DNA of 36,613 nucleotides from an uncultured bacterium (GCA_947643145.1 CANRVD010000026.1:1-36613); one strand, 5' to 3'. Counted from the first letter of the stretch, positions 28,242-36,103 are shown. Numbers and translations: made by a program. Notes: generated by a model not told the origin, from the letters alone.

Positions 28242-28270
28242 ACAAGGGGAATGCCAACGCATTCCCTTGT
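28242..28270. terminator. gdhA terminator, likely two-way
   Basis: ACAAGGGGAATGC pairs with GCATTCCCTTGT with one bulged G and a CAAC loop, followed by TTTAG on plus; the minus strand has GAGTTTTTGG after it, so it may also stop the convergent gene at 28344. The core repeats the hairpin at 311-334. Confidence 0.8.
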
Positions 28271-28343
28271 TTTAGCGTATAGAAACATTTCATCACAGCG
28301 CAATGGTACACAAAAAGCGCACCATTAAAACTGATGTACTTTT

Positions 28344-29063
28344 TTAATCAATAAGATATCCTTCAGAAAATAACCGTCCCATAATTTCTTCTACAACCGT
28401 TTCAATAAATTCCACCATACTACCATAAAGAAGAAATTCAGAATCACGAACCAGATGCTCTGTCTCAAAAAAATAATTCAGAATCCAGTTCCTGCTTTCT
28501 GACAGCTCCTCTCTTGTTACCATTCCCTGAATTTCATATTCTGGTACACGCTGCAACGCCTCTTTTGCATCCTGCAGTTCCTGATATTCCCTGATCAGTT
28601 TAAAATCCACCAAATCCGTTTCCCGGTTAAAACGTATAAAAGTCTCCCTGTCCTTGCAGGTCAAACCTGTGGGTGCAATATTTTCAAAGAACTTTGGCCG
28701 CTCTTCCAGTATGAATTTTTCATCTGTCATCATATGCGTCACGTACCCAAGATGCAGCCCCGGACATTTCTCTTCCTCCCCAAAATGTCCTTCCCAAAAT
28801 TCCTTCATTCTTTTTTCAAATAAAGGTACCATCCCAGGCTCTTCAAATCTTCCATCCGGAATTCCATCCCGAAAATGTGTGTGCAGCTTCATTTGACGCT
28901 CGTAATTTTTACGGGCCATAATACCGTCTGGACAAATATTTCCGGCAATAAAAAAGTCAGAATCCATTTGCAGACTCCTGTTAAAAGGAAAATGCCATTT
29001 TCTTTGCAACAGCCTTTCCTTTAGTTTTTCTGCCACCAGCAGATGCACCATCGTCCCCGCCAT
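28344..29063 (-). CDS. Zinc-dependent phospholipase C-like protein
   Basis: 239 residues, no signal peptide. The pattern of the Zn_dep_PLPC family is visible: an N-terminal MVHLLVAEKL (H7), FFIAGNICPDGI (D46), HTHFRD (H61, H63, D66) and LHLGYVTHMMTDE (H104, H110, D114), which together would form a metal site of phospholipase C/S1-P1 nuclease type. Cytoplasmic members of this family are common in Clostridia and mostly lack known substrates, so hydrolase activity on phospholipids is only inferred. AGAGGG lies about 6 nt before the ATG at 29063. It follows the diguanylate cyclase gene with a 72-bp gap containing a small ATGCCG/CGGCAT hairpin (29106-29122). Confidence 0.7.
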   Translation of the reverse strand: MAGTMVHLLVAEKLKERLLQRKWHFPFNRSLQMDSDFFIAGNICPDGIMARKNYERQMKLHTHFRDGIPDGRFEEPGMVPLFEKRMKEFWEGHFGEEEKCPGLHLGYVTHMMTDEKFILEERPKFFENIAPTGLTCKDRETFIRFNRETDLVDFKLIREYQELQDAKEALQRVPEYEIQGMVTREELSESRNWILNYFFETEHLVRDSEFLLYGSMVEFIETVVEEIMGRLFSEGYLID

Positions 29064-29135
29064 ATTTTTCCCTCTTCCAATAATACAAATCTCTTGTCAT
29101 AAACCATGCCGTTTCACGGCATAAACAATCTGTTA

Positions 29136-30794
29136 TTACAAGCTTTCTTTTTGATAAAATGCATATGCATTCCTTCCGCTGTTTTTGACCTGATACATCG
29201 CCGTATCAGCAGCAGCGATTAAATCCGTCTGGTCAGAAGCATCCTTCGGATACATTGCAACTCCAATACTGGAATGAACATTGTACTCCTCTCCTGCAAG
29301 TATAAAAGGTTTTTGGAATGCATTCTGTATTTTCTCAAGATACTTTACCACTACTTCTTTGGAACAGTCATTTATAATTGCTGTAAATTCGTCTCCGGCC
29401 AGACGGTATACTGTAAAATTTTCATCACAAATTTCCTTTACCCTGTCCGCCAGCCCCTTTAAAACAATATCACCATTATTATGCCCTAATTTATCATTTA
29501 TATCTTTAAAATGATCAATATCATACAATACTAAAGCAAACCGTTCTTTCTTTGCAATCTTTTCCTTCACCGTTTTCATAAAAACACTTCGGTTATACAG
29601 ACCTGTCAAATTATCATAACGCACTGTCTGCAATAAGGAACTCTTTACCTTCTCAAGTTCATTGTTCAAACGCCTTCTATGAACATTATCTACTAACAGC
29701 ACACACAGGATAAGAACCAAAACAACAAATATAACAAGGGAGATACGTATCATCGCTATATTTTTTTCAATAAAAGTCTGCTTGTGGTTTATAATCTCCG
29801 TATTCTTTGGTAATGCAGATGAAGATATACCATACTTACGCATTACATTTTCATCAAAACAAAAAGTTTTTGGGGTCTTTGTCTGCAGCTCTATCTTTGA
29901 AAAATTCTCTCCGTCCAAATACTTCTTAACCATCTGGGCAGCGTTCATTCCCATTTGCTTCTGAGAGACTATTTCTCCACCCAGAAAGCCATGCCCCATG
30001 CCATGCGAAACAATACTAAATACCGGTATTTTTGCATTGGAAGACACAAATTCAATCCCCTGGGAGCCAATATAATGATTTCCATCGGCATCTTCACTGC
30101 ACATTATGTAGAGCAAAATACTATCTTCTTTAAAAGAAGATAATTTTGTCTTCAAATCCTTCTGCCGCATCTCTGATGCATTGATTTCTTCAAATTTTAA
30201 TGTTTCAAAGACCTTATCATAACTATAAAATGCTTTTCTTTCCACATCTCCGGTAATCGTATCATCCAATACGGCAACAATTCTTTTTGCTTCAGGATAT
30301 AATTTATGTGCCAGCGATATTGTATTCTTATAAGACAATGATTCTGTGACACCGGTTATTAACGGGTCCTTGCTTGCCTTAGCTGCCGCGTCCATATCAT
30401 TTACACCTTCAAAAGCAATGGGCATATCTTTAAAAAGTTCTTCCTGATACTTTAAAGCAAACTGAAAAGCTGCATCATCTCCTACAATCAGCGCATCATA
30501 TAGCGGCACTTCAGAAAGATACTGCTTCGTTGACTGATAAAAGAGGTTCTCACTTTCTTTGGATGTGACATTTTTGGTATCCATAAATTTATAATCTAAA
30601 AAAATATCCTCTCCCAGCACTTCCTTAATCCCTTCCATCTGCTCCGGTACCGTCTCCCATGAATAGGAATAGGAACTGATAAACAATACTCTCTTCTCCT
30701 TTGTTTCGGCTGATACACCTGCCACACAGCACCCAAAAAGTAATATTACTGCTGCCAGCCGGAATATCCTTCCTATTTTCCTGCGTATTCCCAT
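29136..30794 (-). CDS. Diguanylate cyclase with extracytoplasmic ABC-type ligand-binding domain
   Basis: Predicted membrane sensor making cyclic di-GMP. Order in 552 residues: signal/first membrane segment (about 8-30), an extracellular ABC-transporter substrate-binding-like domain (about 35-315, VLFISSYSYSWETVPEQMEGI, DALIVGDDAAFQFALKY, GHGMGHGFLGGEIVSQKQMG-type strands), second membrane span (about 345-369), short coiled linker, then a GGDEF domain (about 391-552, YDNLTGLYNRSVF, YDIDHFKDINDKLGHNNGD). The signature reads AGDEF (466-470), a variant often still active. No RxxD inhibitory site is seen at the usual place. ATG 30794 with GGAGG 6 nt upstream replaces a longer frame from 30833. Confidence 0.9.
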   Translation of the reverse strand: MGIRRKIGRIFRLAAVILLFGCCVAGVSAETKEKRVLFISSYSYSWETVPEQMEGIKEVLGEDIFLDYKFMDTKNVTSKESENLFYQSTKQYLSEVPLYDALIVGDDAAFQFALKYQEELFKDMPIAFEGVNDMDAAAKASKDPLITGVTESLSYKNTISLAHKLYPEAKRIVAVLDDTITGDVERKAFYSYDKVFETLKFEEINASEMRQKDLKTKLSSFKEDSILLYIMCSEDADGNHYIGSQGIEFVSSNAKIPVFSIVSHGMGHGFLGGEIVSQKQMGMNAAQMVKKYLDGENFSKIELQTKTPKTFCFDENVMRKYGISSSALPKNTEIINHKQTFIEKNIAMIRISLVIFVVLVLILCVLLVDNVHRRRLNNELEKVKSSLLQTVRYDNLTGLYNRSVFMKTVKEKIAKKERFALVLYDIDHFKDINDKLGHNNGDIVLKGLADRVKEICDENFTVYRLAGDEFTAIINDCSKEVVVKYLEKIQNAFQKPFILAGEEYNVHSSIGVAMYPKDASDQTDLIAAADTAMYQVKNSGRNAYAFYQKESL

Positions 30795-30912
30795 ATATAG
30801 CCTCCATACTAAATGAAAATTTAGGTCTATCAAAATTACTCTTTTGTCAATTCTATTTTATCACACCTTTTGGTAATAATTAAAGCTTTTATTGCATTTT
30901 TTCCCGTACATC

Positions 30913-30977
30913 AAAAAAACGCACCAACTTTGTTGGCGTTCCACTACATTTCGAGCAGTTTCCTATACAGTAAAAAA
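30913..30977 (-). repeat. Dispersed terminator-associated element, copy A
   Basis: The part at 30944-30977 is identical over 34 bp to 36195-36228. On the minus strand it reads ACTGTATAGGAAACTGCTCG and on through AAATGTAG, directly after the T-run of the tRNA-Thr terminator. It then enters a second hairpin, AACGC/CCAAC pairing with GTTGG/GCGTT (30919-30940, small bulge), followed by T7 (30913-30919). The 30913-30936 part matches 36133-36156 at 22 of 24 positions. Confidence 0.8.
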
Positions 30978-31012
30978 GTGCCAAATTCCTTTCACTACGG
31001 CAATCCGGCACT
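30972..31012 (-). terminator. Terminator of tRNA-Thr
   Basis: AGTGCCGGATT / AATTTGGCACT (minus strand) forms an 11-bp stem with two G-U pairs, followed by T6. It begins about 10 bp after the tRNA. Confidence 0.8.
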
Positions 31013-31022
31013 CTTTCTGTCA

Positions 31023-31095
31023 AGCTGAAAATGGGACTTGAACCCACGACCCCTTCATTACGAGTGAAGTGCTCTACCAACTGAGCTATTTCAGC
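31023..31095 (-). tRNA. tRNA-Thr (anticodon CGU)
   Basis: On the minus strand, acceptor GCTGAAA (5') pairs with TTTCAGC, the D-arm starts GCTCAGTTGGTAGAGC, the anticodon arm is CTTCA-CTCGTAA-TGAAG with anticodon CGT, and the T-arm GTGGGTTCAAGTCCCAT has the normal TTCAA loop. The length is 73 nt, the discriminator base is T and CCA is not encoded. It has its own promoter and terminator. Confidence 0.96.
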
Positions 31096-31105
31096 ACTGA
31101 TAGTT

Positions 31106-31134
31106 ATTCTATAATAATATTGCACAAAGGTCAA
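31106..31134 (-). promoter_or_regulatory. sigma-A promoter of tRNA-Thr
   Basis: Minus-strand TTGACC (31129-31134), 17 nt, TAGAAT (31106-31111). The -35 overlaps the stop codon of the preceding pseudouridine synthase gene. Confidence 0.72.
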
Positions 31135-31889
31135 GTTTTTTTTAGTTTTTTTATTTCTTCTTCTGTCAGCCTTCTGAATTCTCCTGGTGCAAGCGCCTCA
31201 TCCAGTTCCAAAGTTCCCATTGACAGGCGTTTTAGATACTGTACCGGTTTCCCTACTGCTGCAAACATTCTTTTCACCTGATGATAACGCCCTTCAGAGA
31301 TAGAAATTTCGAGTCTGGTCTGTACAACCGGCTTCTCTTCATCCTTTTCTTTCCTACGCATTCTAAAGCCGTCTTCCACATAGTAGTTTATATTGCTAAG
31401 TTCTGCAGGTATTGTCAGCTTCTTATCCCCAATGTCCAGTCCCTTTTCTAAAAGATTTCTGTCGTTTGGTGTAATTTCTCCCTCTACCCACACAAGATAC
31501 CGCTTACTGACATGCTTTTTAGGCGATAGCAGCTCGTGGGCAAGAATACCATCATTCGTTAAAAGCAACAGCCCCTCCGTATCCTTATCCAGTCTTCCAA
31601 CAGGAAAGATTTCTTTGGAATGGACACAGGCAAGCAAATCTAATACTGTCCTGTCCCTGCTGTCCCGTGTTGCCGAAATTACCCCGGCAGGCTTATTCAG
31701 CATAAAATATTCATATTCTTCCCAAATCACAGGATTTCCGTCAAAAAGAACTTCCATCCCTTCTTCTACTTTTTCCTCAGGTTTTTTTGCCGTTGCGCCA
31801 TTCAGAAGAACCCGTCCGGAGCGAATTAACTTTTTCACCTCCAAACGGGTTCCCAGACCAGCCTGCGACAAGTACTTATCTAATCGCAT
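31131..31889 (-). CDS. RsuA/RluB/RluE-family rRNA pseudouridine synthase
   Basis: Converts a specific uridine of rRNA to pseudouridine. The 252 residues carry an N-terminal S4 RNA-binding domain (MRLDKYLSQAGLGTRLEVKKLI) and the catalytic motif GRLDKDTEGLLLLTNDG with D101, then KRYLVWVEG and RYHQVKRMFAAVGKPV, typical of this subfamily. Whether the target is 16S (RsuA-like) or 23S (RluB-like) cannot be decided from sequence. ATG 31889 has GAGG 8 nt upstream and matches the family start; the frame continues upstream to 31949 without support. About 170 bp separate it from glgA, filled mostly by two strong hairpins. Confidence 0.92.
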   Translation of the reverse strand: MRLDKYLSQAGLGTRLEVKKLIRSGRVLLNGATAKKPEEKVEEGMEVLFDGNPVIWEEYEYFMLNKPAGVISATRDSRDRTVLDLLACVHSKEIFPVGRLDKDTEGLLLLTNDGILAHELLSPKKHVSKRYLVWVEGEITPNDRNLLEKGLDIGDKKLTIPAELSNINYYVEDGFRMRRKEKDEEKPVVQTRLEISISEGRYHQVKRMFAAVGKPVQYLKRLSMGTLELDEALAPGEFRRLTEEEIKKLKKT

Positions 31890-31960
31890 TGCCATTTCCT
31901 CATTATTATATTTTACTCTTTTCCAGTCATACCGGCTCTGCCGGCACAAACAATCATGAA

Positions 31961-31986
31961 AGAAGAATCTGCAAGCAGATTCTTCT
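31961..31986 (-). terminator. 12-bp perfect hairpin after glgA
   Basis: AGAAGAATCTGC / GCAGATTCTTCT with a 2-nt loop, followed by TTTC on the minus strand. It is the second of two consecutive hairpins between glgA and the pseudouridine synthase gene. Confidence 0.65.
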
Positions 31987-31988
31987 CA

Positions 31989-32047
31989 GGCGAAATTTTA
32001 GATTTTCTTGCCAGCCTGTTTTAGCTGGCTTAGAAAATCTTTTCGCC
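31989..32047 (-). terminator. Large imperfect hairpin directly after glgA
   Basis: Three paired blocks make a long stem: GGCGAAA/TTTCGCC (31989-31995, 32041-32047), AGATTTTCT/AGAAAATCT (32000-32008, 32032-32040) and GCCAGC/GCTGGC (32010-32015, 32024-32029), with one 4-nt bulge. It lies 11 bp beyond the glgA stop. No T-tract follows directly, so it may act mainly as an mRNA 3' stabiliser, with termination at the next hairpin. Confidence 0.65.
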
Positions 32048-32058
32048 TTACACACTTT

Positions 32059-33495
32059 CTATAAACGGTTATACAATTCAGCATATTTTCCTGCAGAATT
32101 ATTCCATGAAAAGTCCATTGCCATACCACGGTCAATAATCTTATTCCATTCTCTCTTTTTGTTATAATAAACATCCTTCGCATAACGGATTGTATTTAAC
32201 ATTTCATGAGCATTGTAATTGCAGAAAGAAAAACCTGTTCCTTTGCTTTCATACTCATTATATGGCTCTACCGTATCGCGAAGGCCGCCTGTCTCACGTA
32301 CAATTGGAACGGTACCATAGCGCAGGCTCATTAACTGCGATAATCCACATGGCTCAAATAATGACGGCATCAGGAATGCATCACATCCTGCGTAAATCTT
32401 ATGAGATCGCTCGTTAGAATAGAAGATGTTGGCTGAAACCCTTTCATGATATTTCCACTCAAAATGACGGAATAAGTTTTCATAACGTTCTTCTCCTGTA
32501 CCAAGAACAACAAGCTGTGTATCTTCTGCACAAATTTCCTCAATAACATAATCAATTAAATCAAATCCCTTTTGGTCTGTCAGTCTGGAACAAATTCCAA
32601 GCATGAATTTCTTATCATCCTCTACAAGACCAAGCTCCTTCTGCAAACCACGCTTATTTTTTACCTTTTCCTTCCGGAAATTTTTCGCATTATAATTTGC
32701 AAAAATCATTGGGTCTGTCTCAGGATTGTATTCATCATAATCCAAACCATTTACAATACCTACCAGACTATTACTGCGCGCACGCATCAAACCGTCCAAA
32801 TGCTCCCCATAAAATGGCATTTTAATTTCTTCTGCATAAGAGTCACTAACCGTCGTAATCATATCCGCATATACAATGCCGCCTTTCAGGTAATTGGCAT
32901 CGCCATATGCCTCCAACTTGTCTGCTGTAAAGAAATAGGATTTTAAACCTGTTATGTCCTTTACCTTCTGTAAATTCCAAACTCCCTGGAATTTAAGATT
33001 ATGGATTGTCATAATTGTCTTAATATCATTATAGAACGGATTTTCACTGAACATATCTTTTAAATATACTGGAATTAATCCAGTCTGCCAGTCATGACAA
33101 TGAATGATGTCCGGACGGAACTCTAAACTAGGCAGTGCAGATAAGGATGCCTTACAGAAAAATGCAAATTTTTCAATATCTTCATGAATATTTCCATATG
33201 GATGAAAACCTGCAAAATAGAATTCATTATCAATAAAATAGAATTTAATCCCCTCATATTCCATCTGTAAAATGCCTACATACTGCTTTCTCCATGCTAA
33301 ATCAATATAAAAATGTGTCACATATTCCATTTTCTGCTTCCACTCCTCTGGAATACAGGCATACTTTGGAATCATTACACGTACATCAAATTCCTTTTTA
33401 TTGAAATATTTAGGCAAAGACCCCACAACATCAGCTAAACCTCCTGTCTTAATAAAAGGTACGCATTCTGATGCCACAAATAATACATTTTTCAT
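32059..33495 (-). CDS. glgA: Glycogen synthase (GT5)
   Basis: Transfers glucose from ADP-glucose to the end of an alpha-1,4-glucan chain. The 478-residue GT-B protein starts MKNVLFVASECVPFIKTGG with the ADP-glucose-binding KTGGLADVVGSLP, followed by HCHDWQTGLIPVYL, TIHNLKFQG, GIVNGLDYDEYNP, CSRLTDQKGFDL and the C-terminal MPSLFEPCGLSQLMSLRYGTVPIVRETGGL. ATG 33495 has AAGGAGG 5 nt upstream; the longer frame to 33516 lies across that site. It has its own promoter. No other glg genes are present, so the rest of the pathway is elsewhere; glycogen build-up often accompanies entry into sporulation, in keeping with its neighbour spo0A. Confidence 0.96.
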   Translation of the reverse strand: MKNVLFVASECVPFIKTGGLADVVGSLPKYFNKKEFDVRVMIPKYACIPEEWKQKMEYVTHFYIDLAWRKQYVGILQMEYEGIKFYFIDNEFYFAGFHPYGNIHEDIEKFAFFCKASLSALPSLEFRPDIIHCHDWQTGLIPVYLKDMFSENPFYNDIKTIMTIHNLKFQGVWNLQKVKDITGLKSYFFTADKLEAYGDANYLKGGIVYADMITTVSDSYAEEIKMPFYGEHLDGLMRARSNSLVGIVNGLDYDEYNPETDPMIFANYNAKNFRKEKVKNKRGLQKELGLVEDDKKFMLGICSRLTDQKGFDLIDYVIEEICAEDTQLVVLGTGEERYENLFRHFEWKYHERVSANIFYSNERSHKIYAGCDAFLMPSLFEPCGLSQLMSLRYGTVPIVRETGGLRDTVEPYNEYESKGTGFSFCNYNAHEMLNTIRYAKDVYYNKKREWNKIIDRGMAMDFSWNNSAGKYAELYNRL

Positions 33496-33553
33496 AAAAA
33501 CCTCCTTCTTGGTCACCCATAAGATATCTGTCTATTTACCTCTTATAGGTTAC

Positions 33554-33581
33554 ATTATAACTTAAAAAATCGGCTATGCAA
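33554..33581 (-). promoter_or_regulatory. sigma-A promoter of glgA
   Basis: Minus-strand TTGCAT (33576-33581), 16 nt, TATAAT (33554-33559), giving a leader of about 50 nt. Confidence 0.6.
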
Positions 33582-33621
33582 AGGCTTTTATCAAAAATTT
33601 CCAGTCTTTTTTTCATAAGAT

Positions 33622-33667
33622 GTGAAAAGTAACCAAAAAACTCCTAATGCAAAAAGTTACTATTCAC
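33622..33667. repeat. GTTACTATTCAC-type inverted repeat, copy 3
   Basis: GTGAAAAGTAAC (33622-33633) and GTTACTATTCAC (33656-33667) are inverted copies with 11 of 12 bases paired, enclosing 22 bp. The right arm is identical to 157-168 and near-identical to 1556-1567. It lies between spo0A and the glgA promoter and could serve as the spo0A terminator. Confidence 0.6.
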
Positions 33668-33739
33668 GGCTATTCTATATACATACGTAAAACTATCCGG
33701 CTTCGCTGTCTGCCGCTGCTTCGCAGCTTATGTTTTTCC

Positions 33740-34534
33740 CTATGCACGCATTTTATATTCCAAACGGATTTTGTCTGCAATCAGCGCTACGAATTCAGAA
33801 TTTGTAGGTTTGCCTTTTCTGGAACTGACCGTATAGCCAAACAACTCCTCGATGGTATCCATCTTTCCTCTGCTCCATGCTACCTCAATTGCATGGCGGA
33901 TTGCGCGCTCCACCCTGCTGGAAGTCGTTTTGTGATTCTTGGCAATCGTAGGGTAAAGACGTTTCGTAATGGAACTTAACATCTCCCCATCATTCACCGA
34001 CATAATAATAGCATCTCTCAGATACTGGTATCCTTTGATATGCGCTGGTACTCCGATTTCGTGAATAATATTAGTCACTTCTGCTTCCAACGTTCTTTCA
34101 AAACTCGGCAGATGGTTTTCAAATACCGTATTAATTACCTTACTTTCCGTTTTTCCATGTACTCCTACTGACTTCACTCTGGAAATCACCACTCTGGTAT
34201 CAAATGGTTTGAGAATATAATATGCAGCTCCCAATGAAAATGCATTCTCTGTCACACTTTCCTGACTGACCGCAGACACTACAATAATTTCTGGAATCTT
34301 ATCCGGCAGATTTCCGTTTCTTAAGCGTTCCATCACGCCAAGCCCGTCGATTTTTGGCATAATTAAGTCAAGCAGCACAACATCCGGTTTCGTCAAGTGA
34401 ATCATTTTCAAAGCTTCCTCACCATCCGCTGCAGTACCTACCACTTCTATTTCTTCTTCTCTGGTAAGAGCTTCTTTTAGTAAATTGACAATTCTTTTGT
34501 TATCATCTACTACTAATACCTTGACTTTTCGCAT
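33740..34534 (-). CDS. spo0A: Sporulation master regulator Spo0A
   Basis: Phosphorylated transcription factor that commits the cell to sporulation. The 264 residues contain a receiver (D10, D11; phosphoacceptor D56 in [13 protein letters not shown]; Lys in [10 protein letters not shown]) and the Spo0A-specific C-terminal domain ([54 protein letters not shown]-type recognition helix, quoted in part). ATG 34534 with AAGGGAG 5 nt upstream is the start; the frame extends to 34600 without support. It follows spoIVB by 246 bp, the usual clostridial order, and has a sigma-A promoter plus a 0A-box-like site. Confidence 0.97.
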   Translation of the reverse strand: MRKVKVLVVDDNKRIVNLLKEALTREEEIEVVGTAADGEEALKMIHLTKPDVVLLDLIMPKIDGLGVMERLRNGNLPDKIPEIIVVSAVSQESVTENAFSLGAAYYILKPFDTRVVISRVKSVGVHGKTESKVINTVFENHLPSFERTLEAEVTNIIHEIGVPAHIKGYQYLRDAIIMSVNDGEMLSSITKRLYPTIAKNHKTTSSRVERAIRHAIEVAWSRGKMDTIEELFGYTVSSRKGKPTNSEFVALIADKIRLEYKMRA

Positions 34535-34614
34535 ATTGTCTCCCTTTCTGTCTACTACAGCCTTTTTACAGGGGTCTGCAACACAGACTTTCAATAGCAA
34601 CCCTCTACCACAAA

Positions 34615-34644
34615 ATTATATGCCGTTTCAGAAATACTTTGCAA
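34615..34644 (-). promoter_or_regulatory. sigma-A promoter of spo0A
   Basis: Minus-strand TTGCAA (34639-34644), 18 nt, TATAAT (34615-34620), predicting a leader of about 75 nt. Confidence 0.55.
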
Positions 34645-34663
34645 TGCAAATAACATCTTACAT

Positions 34664-34670
34664 TTCGACG
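34664..34670 (-). promoter_or_regulatory. 0A-box-like site upstream of spo0A
   Basis: Minus-strand CGTCGAA differs from the Spo0A-binding TGTCGAA by one base. It lies about 20 bp upstream of the -35 box, where autoregulation would be expected. A single near-match of 7 bp is weak evidence. Confidence 0.35.
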
Positions 34671-34696
34671 TAAAAGACCAGTATTCGCATTGGTGC

Positions 34697-34757
34697 ATTT
34701 CAGAAAACAGACACCCTCTTACGTACAGGCACGATGCGTTTGTAAATTTTCTGAAAT
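34697..34757 (-). terminator. 11-bp inverted repeat after spoIVB
   Basis: ATTTCAGAAAA (34697-34707) and TTTTCTGAAAT (34747-34757) are perfect inverted copies 39 bp apart, beginning 24 bp after the spoIVB stop. It probably ends the spoIVB transcript, although no long T-tract follows on the minus strand. A third related word, TTTCAGAAAT, lies at 34627-34636. Confidence 0.45.
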
Positions 34758-34780
34758 CAACCATGAATACTATCTTTTAA

Positions 34781-36103
34781 TCACAGCATGTTTTCCATAA
34801 AGGTTCCATATCCTCCGGTGGGGTCATTGACAAAAACATGGGTAACTGCACCAATTACCTTATTATTTTGTATAATAGGCGCACCACTCATCCCTTGAAC
34901 AATCCCCCCGGAACGTTTCAGCAGTTTCTTATCCGTAACCCGGATAACCATTCCCTTATTGTCTCTGGAATTCACATTAATCTCTTCTATCTTTACTGCA
35001 AACCGTTCTACTTTCTCTCCAAGCTGGCACATAATATATGCCCTGCCCTCTTTCACTTCCTGTTTTAACCCAATGGAAAGTGCTTCTTCTGGCTGATAAC
35101 TGTACTCTTCTCCAAGAACCGTTCCTGTAATCCCAAGCGAAGTATTGCTCTTTATCTGTCCTATGCAGTTTGTTTTACCTAATGCAACGCTCCCGACCAG
35201 CTCTCCCGGACTTCCTGCCTTTCCTTTCCGAATGTCTTCAATCTTGGCAGGATATACGCTTCCCTTACTTAATTGTATCAGCTTTCCGGTATCAATATCT
35301 GTAATTCCATGTCCCAATGCTGCAAACTGGTTCTGCTCCGTTACAAAAGTTAATGTTCCAATTCCCTCGGTATCCTCCCGCAGCCAGACACCAATTTTGT
35401 ATTCCCCGTCCTTTGCCAGTACTTTATCCAGCTTTACCTGAATGGTCGTTCCACCACGAATCACTTCCAGTGTTACATTCTTGGCAGGCTTTCGCTGCAA
35501 AATTTCTACCACCTGATCAATTTCCCCAACCTGAATACGTCCAACCTTCTGAATAATGTCTCCCGGTTGTAAAATATCTTTCGCAGGCTCATAGGAAAAT
35601 CCGTCTTTCCCCAAAATTTTTGAAGTTCCAAGCACCATAATCCCATTTGACTGAATATACAGTCCGACCGCTTTTCCAGACGGCATCACTTTTGCTTTCT
35701 CAATCACATCAAAATGAATATATTTGTAGTGAAAGATTCCAAAGAGCTTTAACTCTGCCTGATAACTTCCTAATGCACTTGCCATGACACTTACCGGCCT
35801 GTCAAGTCCAAAAGACTGTACACTCTCCTGTTTGCTTTCCCCATTTGTAATTGCAATGACATTCTTCGCTTCCTGACATCTTCCCTCCAGCGGCACCTCA
35901 AAATTCATCTGTACATTCTGATTTTGAAAAAGATAAATATGGTCAGGAACTTTACTATCCATCTGTCTCCAGTACCAGACACCAACCATTCCAAGGTTTG
36001 CCAATAATAACAGCAATAAATAAAAACGGTATTTTCTTTTGCCTTTACCTGTCCAGTGAACCTGCTGGAATAATTTTCTTTTTTTGCTTTGTTTCTGACT
36101 CAT
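34781..36103 (-). CDS. spoIVB: SpoIV B serine peptidase (forespore signal to pro-sigma-K processing)
   Basis: S55-family peptidase made in the forespore and secreted into the intermembrane space, where it triggers late mother-cell gene expression. The 440 residues show a cytoplasmic basic start, one membrane span (about 27-45), a PDZ domain (about 145-225, GLYIQSNGIMVLGTS...LQPGDIIQKV) and the peptidase core with the family triad H265 (ALGHGITD), D391 (RVTDKKLL) and S406 (GMSGAPI). The ATG at 36103 has GAGG 7 nt upstream. It lies between recN and spo0A as in many Clostridia. I did not recognise a sigma-F or sigma-G promoter in the upstream spacer. Confidence 0.95.
   Translation of the reverse strand: MSQKQSKKRKLFQQVHWTGKGKRKYRFYLLLLLLANLGMVGVWYWRQMDSKVPDHIYLFQNQNVQMNFEVPLEGRCQEAKNVIAITNGESKQESVQSFGLDRPVSVMASALGSYQAELKLFGIFHYKYIHFDVIEKAKVMPSGKAVGLYIQSNGIMVLGTSKILGKDGFSYEPAKDILQPGDIIQKVGRIQVGEIDQVVEILQRKPAKNVTLEVIRGGTTIQVKLDKVLAKDGEYKIGVWLREDTEGIGTLTFVTEQNQFAALGHGITDIDTGKLIQLSKGSVYPAKIEDIRKGKAGSPGELVGSVALGKTNCIGQIKSNTSLGITGTVLGEEYSYQPEEALSIGLKQEVKEGRAYIMCQLGEKVERFAVKIEEINVNSRDNKGMVIRVTDKKLLKRSGGIVQGMSGAPIIQNNKVIGAVTHVFVNDPTGGYGTFMENML

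Noticed and set aside
28272-28335. Possible fourth copy of the dispersed element near the 3' end of gdhA
   Set aside because: Only scattered words (TATAG, AAAC, CACAAAAAGCGC) resemble the element; the conserved GCTCGAAATGTAG core is absent, so chance likeness cannot be excluded.
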